From Symbiodinium natans (Eukaryota; Sar; Dinophyceae; Suessiales; Symbiodiniaceae), in NCBI GenBank assembly GCA_905221605.1, contig CAJNDS010000797.1:1-50000 (forward strand): 50,000 bases of DNA, written 5' to 3'. Within the stretch, counting starts at the first letter, position 1. Every line of letters begins with the position of its first letter. Position numbers and translations under genes: made by a program. This document shows positions 25,400 through 35,248 of this stretch, piece by piece. The notes beneath the pieces were generated by a model. The model was not told the origin of the DNA. It did no database searches and worked only from the letters and a program-made list of their open reading frames with translations.

Positions 25400-26289
25400 T
25401 CAGCCGATGTTCAGCCGGAACATATCGTTGTGGCAATAGTAGTTCCTCAGTTGAGCAAGCCGGGCAGGCACAACACATATCACCGCATCCGAAAACATCG
25501 AAGACCGTCCACGTTGAGCTTAAGCTCCCAGTCGGGCCTTTCATGAGCTGGAAGACCTGCGCAAACCTCAAGGGCGACTGCAAGCATAGCGCAAGCAAAG
25601 CGGCATAGCGTGTGCTCTGCATGCCCTGCTCTCTTCTGACAATGCTTCCGACACTCTCAGGACTCTCGGGCTGTGGCTTGAGTGGGTTTGCATTGTCGTC
25701 TACCAAGAGATTCCCGGTGATGAAGATCAGTACACCTGTCGGCACCACGTGTTGGATGACCACTTCCACATTGAAACAATGCAGCAGCCCTGCCAAGGGC
25801 TTATTAAGTCTGACCTCAGCATGCTGGACCGAACTTAAGCAGAGGCAAGTGCCATCATTCGGAGAAGGCTGGCAATCACACTTCACGATCTGGTGCTGTA
25901 CCTGTGAATGGACGGCACCCACATGCCTTGTTGGTGTTAGGGATTCGGGCTTTTTCGGCTCGGGACGTTTGGGCTCGACCCAGAACAGACTGCTGTTAGT
26001 GTCCTTTGATGGCTGTTGAGTGATGGCAAGATTTGCATTGCGTGCTCCTGCCAGAACATGAACAAGCTCCAGGAGTTGCATATGCAAGCCTTCTGGAAGG
26101 GCAAGCTGACGATCTTCTGGCAGATGGCATCTGCACCTCCGCACGAAAGGCTTATCATAGTGGAGGCACGATCGGAAGCTTCGCATAGCTTCGCCAGGCT
26201 TTGAGATGCCCCCAACAATTGCACCTTGGAATTGCTCGCCTTCGAACGTCAGCATCGACTGCTGTGAATACAGGGGGTGCAGGCCGGCC
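25400..26289 (-). CDS. NTF2: nuclear transport factor 2 (NTF2), six exons seen
   Basis: NTF2 carries RanGDP into the nucleus and binds FxFG nucleoporins as a dimer. Exons: 26225-26289 AGLHPLYSQQSMLTFEGEQF (GT); 26090-26136 ADAICQKIVSLPFQK (GC); 25853-25901 VQHQIVKCDCQPSPND (GC); 25678-25735 VLIFITGNLLVDDNANPL (GC); 25528-25566 FAQVFQLMKGPTG (GA); 25400-25445 NYYCHNDMFRLNIG plus TGA. Every junction keeps phase (1, 0, 1, 2, 2), which makes the exon chain very secure. The hallmarks MLTFEG, LPFQK, VKCDCQPS, FxQVFxL and the terminal NDxFRLN all match NTF2. The first exon(s), about 30 residues with the start codon, lie above 26289 and were not found. A 307-codon open frame covers the region but is a chance reading across introns. 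Confidence 0.93.
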
Positions 26290-28277
26290 CTGTCCGAGGC
26301 ACAATGCAGCACTTGATGATCCGACCGATCCGACTGCAGCCCTCATGCACAAACAGTACACAGATTGCGTGAACGTCCGGGATTTTCAGCTCTCAACTTT
26401 GCAAAGCTGTGGGAACATGTACAAGACGCAGAGCTCCCGATGCTAGAGGGGCATATGTACAGGGGTCAACTCTGCCCGATTCTGTCGGACACACTATGTT
26501 CTCGAGAACCCGGCGCTCAAGCTCGAGACTCACGCGCCTGTAAATCAGTTCAGGTGCGCAAGCGAAACACCCTCTGCTGGTCATGACATTCAGTGACAAA
26601 ACGGACACCTACCAGTTCATGCACAACTCCGACTTTGCCGGTGCCGCCTGCGCACCAGATGCCAGAAGAGCAGCACCGTCCAGCTGCTTCGCCTGCATGT
26701 TTCATGCCGTTTGCTGGGGCTGGATCGGAAGTGAGCTAACAAAACAGCTTGACAGTAAAACCAAGACCAACATAAGTTAATTTGATTAGTTTGATGAAGG
26801 GTTGAGAAATGAATTTTATTTGTAGACCACTAGCAAACGAACTGAATTCAATGAACTAACATAGCAAAGAGAAATACTTAACTTAAAACGGTTTTTGTTT
26901 GCGGGAATTAACTTAGCTAAAGGAATTTCGATGGTTGAGTCAGTTTACTGAAGGGTGAAGTAACAGAAGTGAATTAGCCCTCAACTGCATGAGTTCAATT
27001 CACTTGAGAAGGGGCTACGAAAGCTAGTCACCGCAGGGGAGATGGGTATCGCTGCTCCAAGCTGCAGCTTCAGTCTCGAATGCATGTTTGAGCAGCTGTT
27101 AACAAGCACGATTGAGTCCATGTAGAGACTCAACCGGTTAGTCAGGTAAGATCGAAGACCCCTAAACTCGAAACCTGAAGCCCTAAACTCCTTCAGCCCC
27201 CTTGCTTCCCCCGCTGGAACCCCGTGTCGCAAACGAAGTTTAGGTACAGGGACGCTCTGTTCAGTACGACCTCTGCAAAGTACCACAGACCTTCAGAGCA
27301 TGGTGACTGTGGGGGGCGGGGGAGGACCTTGGGGTGGGGTGGGGGGGGACCTTGTGGGGGGGGGGGACCTGAAGGTGGTAGGGGGGGGGCCCCCCCCCCC
27401 CTACCTTATCCCACACGCAACCACCTTAAAGGAGGGGGGGGGGGGGGGGGGGGGGCGCCGGCACCTTATCCTTCGAAAATGCTCATGTGAGGTGAGGGGG
27501 GGGGGGGGGGGGGGCCCCCCCCCCCCACCCCCACCTTAAGTCTTGGGTTTCGGACCTGTTAAGGTGTGGAACCCTTTTTTTCCCTGGAAGCTTCTTAACA
27601 AGGTGAATACCAGTGCATGGGTAAACGACAACTCCCGCCAGCTCCACAGAGCTAGCTTTCGTGATTAGCCGTTGTAAATGACGATCCGTCAGAATATGAT
27701 GGCATTCGTATGATTAGTTTAATTGCTTTAAGGTCTTCCAAATATTGTTTCTGAGTTTGTTCGCTTAATCTAAGGGTCAAACAAGTACGTTGCACAAACT
27801 AGATTTCAATCCTTCCTTTATTTTACCCGTAACCAGCCTAAATGAATGATGATTGTCAAGCTGATTGGATTAACTTATGTTTTCAACCCATGAATTAAAG
27901 TATAGTTCTTGGGAAATCTGACCTAGTTGCCTCATGTAAGCATGAATCTGATTAATTAGCTAGGGCATTTGCAGAATTATTTCATTGTGTCCGTGATGCT
28001 TCATTAAACTAAGGCTTTTTTCAGATTTGCTTAGCCAAAGTAACTTCAACAGTTTAACTGGATTTCTGAAGGGTTAAGTACATGAATCAAAATAGTAGGC
28101 CCTTTCATGAATTGAATGAACTAAATGAAGGATTCACTGAATGAACCAATTTCATTCCAAGAGATACTTACCTGAAAAGGGCTTTCTTGTTGTAGTTGGC
28201 ATAGTTCAGATACTACACGGTCAGGTCCTCTTCCGAATATTTGTTGGAACAGTATGGCACCGTGTCGTAGCGAATCT
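26290..28277. other. AT-rich gene-poor spacer with long G/C runs
   Basis: The lower part should contain the missing NTF2 first exon. From about 26750 to 27000 and 27560 to 28150 the DNA is AT-rich with repeated GAATTA, TTAAC and TGAATGAA words, unlike the GC-rich neighbours. In between (27309-27535) are long G runs and the mirror-like blocks G9C11 (27381-27400) and G19C13. No gene recognised on either strand. Confidence 0.55.
27309..27535. repeat. G-run tract with G/C palindromic junctions
   Basis: Runs of 8-23 G alternate with ACCTT words. Twice a G run meets a C run directly (about 27390 and 27514), making perfect G:C palindromes that could fold back. Such runs are also prone to sequencing and assembly error. 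Confidence 0.8.
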
Positions 28278-28592
28278 ACAAAAGCAATCCCAGAAGCGGC
28301 TAATGCTGTACTGTTTCAAAAAAAAGCTTGAAACCAATTCTGGAGGCCTATAGAGCCAGGTCCTCGTCCAAAGCTTGGGGATTTGGGACAGTACAGCTCT
28401 TTCAGCAACCAAAACAACCAATCTTAGGAAGAGGAGAATATGTATGCAGGGTACCCAGTACCTAGGTTTCTTTTCTTCTCTGCCTCAGGTACCGGCCTCA
28501 GATGACTTGCTGTATTGTCCCTGCAAAACTTATCCCAGCAGCGGCAAATGCTGGCTGTCCTAAAACACCAAAAATATTCTGGAGCCCTATGC
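28278..28592. repeat. diverged direct repeat pair
   Basis: Copy 1 (about 28278-28356) and copy 2 (about 28522-28592) share CAAAA, ATCCCAG(A/C)AGCGGC(T/A)AATGCTG, an A-rich stretch, ATTCTGGAG and CCTAT in the same order. They lie beside or inside the 3' part of the methyltransferase gene and show no coding potential. Confidence 0.55.
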
Positions 28593-28704
28593 GTTTGTAG
28601 ATATCCTTGCCTGCTTGATTCGCTTTGGCGAGATGTCGACACCTCAGTGGATCTAGGAACTCGGCGCAGCATGTGTAGCAAGAGAACCAGATCAAGCAGG
28701 TCAC

Positions 28705-29880
28705 CGACAGCATCCAGGCCATACCTGAGTTTTCCACAAGCACCCTGCGCAGATCTCTCCTCACAAGGAAACTCCAGCCTGAGGTTGCAACTCGTTCGCA
28801 ATGGCCAGCACTGTGCCCGCACCGCAGAAGGGATCTATCACTGTTCGGATGCCTCCCATATGGGCTGTTCTGGGCGTTTGGAGCAACGAAGCAATGCCTC
28901 CTTCAGTCCGACCCTTTCACTGTCAACATTCCGGAATCTCGTCTGCATGCCTGGAAGCCGGCGAAGAGCCCACTTCAATACGGATGCAGTTGCATGTACA
29001 CCCATGCCTGTCATCATATTTGTGTGAATAGCTCAAGCTTCGTGCTTTATCAGCAATGACAGGATCTCATGAGAGTTCAATCATGTCAGCACTGCAGCAA
29101 GCACCCTTTCGGAGACGGGGCTTTGATCCCCTCTCTAATATATCTGGCAGAGTGCTTCCCAGATCCGCAACAAGATCTGTTTCAGCGCCAACCCCAACTC
29201 GAGGAAGACCCGTTCTTGCGAAACATAGCAGGTGCGTAAACTGGATGGCATTCCACGTCGGCTGATCCACAGTCCCAAAATGAGCAATCTTGTGCCACTT
29301 CAGGCGCACACCTGGTACCCTGCTGGCGGCATGCAGGACCAGATACGATTTGCTGATCTGGCCAATCCCCGCCAGGCGAACATCGGTCTGGTAAAAAACG
29401 GCCACGCCACCTTGAGGCAACGCCTCCCAACATCTCTCAGTCAGGGTCCGTCTGCAAGCACATTACGCATTGCTTGACAAAAAAATCTTGATTCCATGTT
29501 TGTGGTATAATGGTGCAAGTTCAACGTGATCTGAAGGCAAAGTTGGAACCATATGCGAGAAAAGAGTAGAGGGCTTTGGCCTCCAAGATGCTGTGGACAG
29601 CATCCATGAAGAATGCCTCCCAGTCTTCAAATCGAGGAGCAAATTCTACGACCTCCGATATGTCCGGCAAGGATGTGAGGATGATCGACTCGGATGGAAA
29701 GGTCCCCACACCACGGATCCAAGCAAGAGCTTCTGCACACACAAGCTCCCGCTTGGCCTGTGTGCGATCCGGCTTTCTCACAGGAGAACCCTGTAGATCC
29801 GTAGCGGCAGTAGCCCTAGCATCTGTAGTCGCCGCAGAAACCTTGCTCGCACGTCGAGACCGGGGCTCGGAGACGTTGTG
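28705..29880 (-). CDS. class I SAM-dependent methyltransferase, multi-exon
   Basis: Blocks in transcription order: 29880-29581 (ELVCAEALAWIRG, then SIILTSLPDISEVVEF, ending SILE at a GC donor); 29410 down to about 29150 (GGVAVFYQTDVRLAG, SKSYLVLHAASRVPGVRLKW, FTHLLCFAR); about 28990-28920 (VHATASVLKWALRRLPGM); 28792-28840 with the SAM-binding motif IDPFCGAGTVLAIAN; 28705-28724, a 20-nt exon reading YGLDAVG. The order (SLPDISE, FYQTDVR, HLLCF, DPFCGAGT, GLDAVG) matches a family of bacterial and algal methyltransferase-like proteins that I know without a settled name. Substrate unknown; DPFCGxGT is shared with RNA guanine-N2 methyltransferases. A small exon between 29581 and 29410 is implied by the phase change. 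The C-terminal end is not fixed. Possible N-terminal sequence runs to 30017 (MLSCARLAARSKSGTD). Confidence 0.75.
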
Positions 29881-30469
29881 AGTCGGATTCTCATCTTCGG
29901 CTTCATGGCCTTGGCCTTGCCAGATGCTAGATCCATGCGCATCGGTCTAAGCTCCCTTACATCTGTTCCACTCTTGCTTCTAGCGGCAAGGCGTGCACAA
30001 CTCAGCATCTGGGCCAACTGGTAAACCGCCAGCTTGCGGAATCAACCTGCGACCGCAGAGGTGCCAAAAACCACTTTTGGGCGACTGCAGGCATCAATGG
30101 GTTTTGCACGGAAAAAATCTCCAAGACTCTGGAGCCCCGCCTTGTGAGCAGCAAAGCTGTGGCGGCACCGGCCGCCCAGGCAACGAGGAGAGGTCCCGGG
30201 TCCCCTGGCAGCTTGTGGCAGCTACTCTTAGCTTCTGCATGTGCTCGTCCAATTCAAACCACACAGATCGTACCATGTAACAAACAAACACTGGTACTGG
30301 AAGAGTCCATCTCCGAGGCTAGCATTTTCCATACAGTCTTTGCTGCTGAGTGAAACCCTTGCGAACAGCTCTCAGTAGATCCTGTAGGGGGGGCAACTCC
30401 CACGCCTGCACGGGTACTGTGATCTCAAAGCTTGTTGGTTGCGAAGCGACCAGGTTTCTGATGTTTGGT

Positions 30470-32709
30470 TGCAGGTTCTTGACTTCGCACTCTTCTCTGG
30501 CCTTGCAGCAAGAACTGACCGCCGCATTCAGATTCAGAATATTTGGCACCAAGCTGTCGCGAGCCATTGCCTGGTGCTAGATTGTGCGGCCACCAACCGG
30601 AGTACAAAAGGCTCAACACTGGACCTGCACGGAATCCTCCATGCAACAGTGCAGACAGTGGTGCTGCAAGCAGCTCCAGAGACTCCCTCCACTGCCATGT
30701 GTCTTCGCAAGAACTCACAGCTGCATTGTATGCGATCTCCTTGGTGCACTGTGAGTCCCGGCACAGTCGCAAGTCGCATCTGAAGCACTGAGGTGCCAAC
30801 CTCTGGTCGGTGGCCTTGGGCCACGATTGCTGGAAACGTATGCTGCGGTGTTGACAGGTTGACTGCTACCATTCGGCTAGCTTACCATCTGGCAATGTAC
30901 TTCGATGCGGTGAAGAGGCGAGCTGCGCGAAGCCGTTCCAAAACCAGCAATGAACTCTGCCACATCTTGGCTTTGGCGCAGGCACTGATGCCGGCACTGT
31001 GGGTGATTAGATCTGGTGCCAGCTGGACCACCTGCATCTCGTTCAGCGTGCACAAGGCTTGTGTCCACCTACAGGGCAAGTTGCCAGGACAATCATCGGC
31101 TCGTCTTGATGACTTTACGAAATTCACACAAAATTTGTTGACGTGCTCGCCCAACTGACCCCGGACAACGGCGCCTCCCAGCTCCACCGCTCGCACTTAG
31201 CACGGCATTGTACGAAATGACATCTGCTCTGATCTGGGATTGGGAAAGCAATCGGATAGCCTGAAAGGGTGACAGAAAAGCGACCAAGATTCCACCACAC
31301 TCACCATTTTTCTTGTGACTCATACAGAATATACAGCAGCTTAGGAGCCGGCCTGCGTCCAGCGTTGACTCTTCTCCATGGCGCTGAGAACGGCATTCAG
31401 GCTAATGGTGTCTGGCACCATGGCAAGCTGCTGTATGGTGTCGAACACCAGCATGGCATATTGCCATGCACCAGCTTTCTCCTCTCGCACAGAAGTCACA
31501 AGGCTCACGAGGCTGACAAACTTGACAAAAGTGCGACTGCAAGGCGAGGCTCGCAAGCGCTTGAGGCAGCATTGAGGAGCACGAGAGTGGGAGCCAAATG
31601 CGTTTCCAATGCTCGCCATAACAAGCAGCATGCAAGTTGCCAACGCGCCCCCTTCTCACACGCACTGACTAGGGCACCATAAGCCACAACGTCCTTGGTG
31701 GGGCGGTTCCTTCTGCAAGCTCTCTCCTTACCCCTCCCTCTTTCCCTGGATGTGCATGGCCCTAAGCAAAGCATCCGAGGTACCATCCTTGTCATGTTGG
31801 ACATCATGGATGCATACAAAGCCACTGCAACCGACCACGCGCTGGCCTTTTCACAGGCAGTCATGGCCCCGCTGTAGCTCACAATGTCAGGAAGAATCAG
31901 CTGAGAGGCCATGTTGGCGAGTAAACTCAAGGCACGCCCCCACTGGCTGTTGTTTGCACACGCGCTGATCACAGCATTGTAGACGAAGTCCGTTGTGGCA
32001 CTTCTGGACTCGGCCAATTCCTTCGGGGGCAGCACTAAAGCAAAAAGTCAGTTGTGGAGAGCAATTGGGCAGATCGAGGTGTGAGCCTGAATGAGCCAGA
32101 ACAAGATCACCCGAGACCTACCCTTGAACAGCGCTAACACTCCCCTACCCTTGAATAGTGCTAGCACTCCCCATCCTCCAAGATAGCGAGGGCGATGTTC
32201 CAGTGTCCAGCGTTTCCACATGCACCCACAGCTGAAGAGGCTCCGAAGGAATTCCGGGCGTCGGGAAATGTCTGGAGGTGAAGCGCCCTTTGCCAGCGAC
32301 TGCAGCGGGAACAGGCCTGGATGGCAGCACCGTAGGTCACCTCCGATGGCTGGACTTGGAGCTCAGGAATCTTCTCGAAAAGCGAAAGGGCCCTTTCTGC
32401 CTCTTCGCTTCTGGCACAGGCCACGAGGGCAGCCGTGCAAATCACAACGTCAGGTACCAAAATGGCACTCTGCATACAAGCCAAGGCTCCCAGAGCCTTT
32501 GGCCAGAGCTTCTTATTGCCACAAGCCGTAATCACGGCACTGCACTCCGTGGGGCTGAAGCTTGTCAGCCATGCACGCGAGAAGTACTGCTGCACCATCT
32601 GCCTGCTTGGGATCCCAACCTCTGCTTCTGCACGGCCGACAGCTGCCCGGGCCTTGCTTTCCCTGCTGATGCGAGGGAACATCCCCGCCATATCTGCGAT
32701 GTCTCGCAA
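30470..32709 (-). CDS. pentatricopeptide-repeat (PPR) protein, multi-exon
   Basis: PPR proteins bind organellar RNA one base per repeat and act in its processing, editing or translation. At least nine repeats of the D-x(3)-YNA-x-ISACEK-x(3)-W-x(2)-AL type can be read on the minus strand: CSAVITACGNKKLWPKALGA, DVVICTAALVACARSEEAER, VTYGAAIQACSRCSRWQRAL (32560-32290); SSAVGACGNAGHWNIAL (about 32220); FVYNAVISACANNSQWGRAL and IVSYSGAMTACEKASAW (31990-31840); VVAYGALVSACEKGARWQLA (31690); ISLNAVLSAMEKSQRWTQA (31400); DVISYNAVLSASGGAG (31230); LITHSAGISACAKAKMWQSS (31010); IAYNAAVSSCEDTWQWRESL (30740); LNLNAAVSSCCKAREE (30520). Most exons hold one to three repeats, with breaks near the ACE/K position. 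The start (MRDIADMAG at 32709 or an upstream exon) and the C-terminal end are uncertain. Confidence 0.85.
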
Positions 32710-33226
32710 TTCTCACACCATGCAAGCAGCAGAAACGACCCAAACGACCATGTCCCGGGCTGCGACATGCTGCGGAGCTGTCATTGATGGTCAAGTCAGT
32801 CACGCCTGCATGGGGCTGAGGCTGGTCTCGGACGGCCGAGGTGGCCCAGGTAGCGCAGCCGCCAGGCATAGCTCGCAGTAGAGCTCCCGGCAGAGACAGA
32901 GGAGTCCGAGAGTCCTATTCACCAGAACCATCTCGGTCTACAGAGACTACATGGGCTGAGGCCAAACATGTTGCTTCACAGTTGAACGCACATGGCACGT
33001 GAGGTGCTGCTTCAAGAAGGCTGTGCTGCATGCCACTAACCCCAGAGCGGCCTGGCAATTTTCCAGTGCAGGCATCATGCAGAGAGAAGGAAAAGCTCTG
33101 CACAACTGGACGAACTGGATGCTTGGATGATCTTGGATGGTGGTAGCCATAAGGATTCCTGCTTGAAAACTGATCACGTCACGTGCACTAGGATTTCGAG
33201 CAAGGGGTCTCCCCCCCAGCGTTGCT
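32710..33226. other. intergenic region between PPR and RuBisCO
   Basis: About 500 bp with no recognised gene. It should contain the RuBisCO 3' end and possibly the PPR first exon; a frame at 32768-32710 is open into the PPR frame. Confidence 0.5.
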
Positions 33227-35248
33227 TTAGGCTTTCTTGGCCCAATCAAAGGAGGCTGCCTGCACAGAGGACTCGCCGGTGTAGCCCAGCTTCTCCTTCC
33301 AACCTGGGTAGATCTGATCTGCATCCTTCTGAAAGGTCAGGAATGCACCCTTGATCTCTTCGTGAGTCTTGGCATACTCAATGACTCCATCACTCAAACT
33401 GATGTTTCCGTACCTCCCAGCCTTCCAAAACTTCCAAGCCTCCTCCCCTTGCCGGCAGGAGACGGCGCCAGGCTTTGGGCCATCCTTGTGGCCAAAGGAT
33501 CCACCTCCTGCAGTCAGGATTACATTGGAGTGGCCAAGGTTCTCGAAGAAGGCGGGGAGTCGAAGAGCGTTCATGCCACCCGAAATGATGGGAGTAGTTT
33601 GCTTCATGCCCTCCCAAGGCTGGTGGTAGTAGGGGCCATCGGCCGCGTCGTCTTGCAGCATGAAGGCGATGTTCTTGTCTGAGGCATCGCCCTCCATCTT
33701 GCCGAAGCTCATGGTTCCGGTGTGGATGCCGGACGCACCGATGACTCGGGAGATCTTGGTGTGCACGAAGGCGGTGTAACCACGCTGGGTCTGGGGGCTG
33801 GTCACGGATCCATGTCCGGCACGGTGGTAGTGCAGGAACTGTCCTGGGAAGTTGCGGCGGGCGCAGGTCACGGCCGTGCCTCCGGCCACGTAGCCATCCA
33901 CCAAGAACGCGCAGTTCTCGGACAGAGGACCAAATTGGGACAGACAGTACTTGCCGCGGGCAATCATCTCGTTGGGATCATCTGCGGTGATGTTGGCAGA
34001 GAACAGCTTGCCCACGCCGGTCTCCTTGATGCACGCCCTCATCGCCTTCACAACCTCTGGGATGACCTCGTTCATCTGGCAGAACACCTGGTTGCCCTGG
34101 GGCTCATCGTTCTTGATGAAGTCGCCGCCCTGCCAGAACGCGTAGCAGGCCTCGCCGAATGGTTTGGGCTGCAGGCCGAGCTTGGGCTTGATGATGGTGC
34201 CCACCACGAGGCCACCGTTGCTGGTGCCCTTGCCCAGGATGCGCCACATGTCCTCCACGTTCACGGATGGGCCGTCGTACAGGCGGAGGAACTCAGGGGG
34301 CAGGTAAAAGTCGTAGATCTTGCCGTACTCGACGTCACCCATACCTTGGCACAATCTACCCTTCTACAGATGCACGTTGCCAGCCCAATATCAGATATTC
34401 AGAAATTCAGCTAAGGGAGATTTTCTCTGACAATATCAGAGATGTCTGCGTTCTTACACATCCCGCGTATCCCCCGTAAGCTGAGCAACCCTGGTTGTTG
34501 CCGATGGACAGGGTCAGGAAGGAGCACATCATGGCACGGCCGTCGGTGATGTTGCGGTCAAACAACAGGTTGGGGTAAGCGATCTTCATCTCTTCGCTGT
34601 CAGGGTCGATGTAATACACTAAGGCATCCACAGACTTTGTGAAGTCGTCCGTGGTGCACACATTCACATTGGTGCCTGTGGAGGACTCAGCTGCAAAGTG
34701 GGCGGCGGTGGCCAGGTAGTCGTAACCAGCCTTCGGCTTCATGATGTACGCCACGAGGACATGCTTGCCTGCAGCTTGGCTTGAGTTGCGGGTCTGTTGA
34801 GCTGCGAGCTGGGCATTCACAAGACTAAATCAAGAAACAAAGCTCACCAAGCACGTAACACGTCTTCGACAGGGCTTAGCCCTGGACCGTTTCTGATCAG
34901 GTCCTCTTCGTTCAAAGACAGGTCTGCATATCGGCTCGACTGATCCAGCGCTGGTCTTGCCACTCCGCGGGCTCGGGCTGTATTTGGCAAGCTGGGCACT
35001 GCATGACCCCGACGTGAGCGGCCAACCGCAGCGGCCAGGGCACCAGCACACGCACCCGGGAGAAGAGCCCCGCAGAGCCCCGCTGACAGCCCCGAGGCTG
35101 GTCTCTGTGCTGTGCTCGAGGTCGGACCATAAGTCTGCCGAGCATGCGCTCGTGGGGCAGTCACAAAGGACTCCTGAGAGCTCAGAGCAAGCCCGCCAAA
35201 AGCAGCTGCCCCGAGCGCAGGAATCGTGATCCGGGAGCGTGGCGCCAT
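33227..35248 (-). CDS. rbcA: form II RuBisCO large subunit, plastid-targeted, three exons
   Basis: Carbon-fixing enzyme, nuclear-encoded form II as in peridinin dinoflagellates. Exons 34888-35248, 34490-34768 and 33227-34344 join in phase (introns 119 and 145 bp, both GT-AG) to 585 residues. Residues 1-100 are the presequence: hydrophobic signal ([16 protein letters not shown], 9-24), an FVTAP motif at 28-32, a Ser/Thr/Arg-rich transit part, a second hydrophobic segment (54-75), then an Arg-rich stretch. This is the class I dinoflagellate layout. The mature part starts near [12 protein letters not shown]. Active-site residues match Rhodospirillum rubrum numbering plus 100: Lys266 (GTIIKPKLG), carbamylated Lys291 with Asp293 and Glu294 (FIKNDE), His387 (HYHRAGHG) and loop-6 Lys429 (GKMEG). 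It ends FDWAKKA plus stop, so it is a single unit here and not part of a polyprotein. ATG 35248 was chosen; a GTG lies in frame at 35260, and a TTTCTGTAG just upstream could be a splice acceptor from a 5' exon or the spliced leader. Confidence 0.97.

Noticed and set aside
25403-26312. 307-codon continuous minus-strand ORF taken as one protein
   Set aside because: NTF2 exons inside it change frame in a phase-consistent way, so the long frame is a chance read-through of introns.
33722-34414. 230-codon plus-strand ORF opposite RuBisCO
   Set aside because: Shadow of the highly biased RuBisCO coding strand; no recognisable motif.
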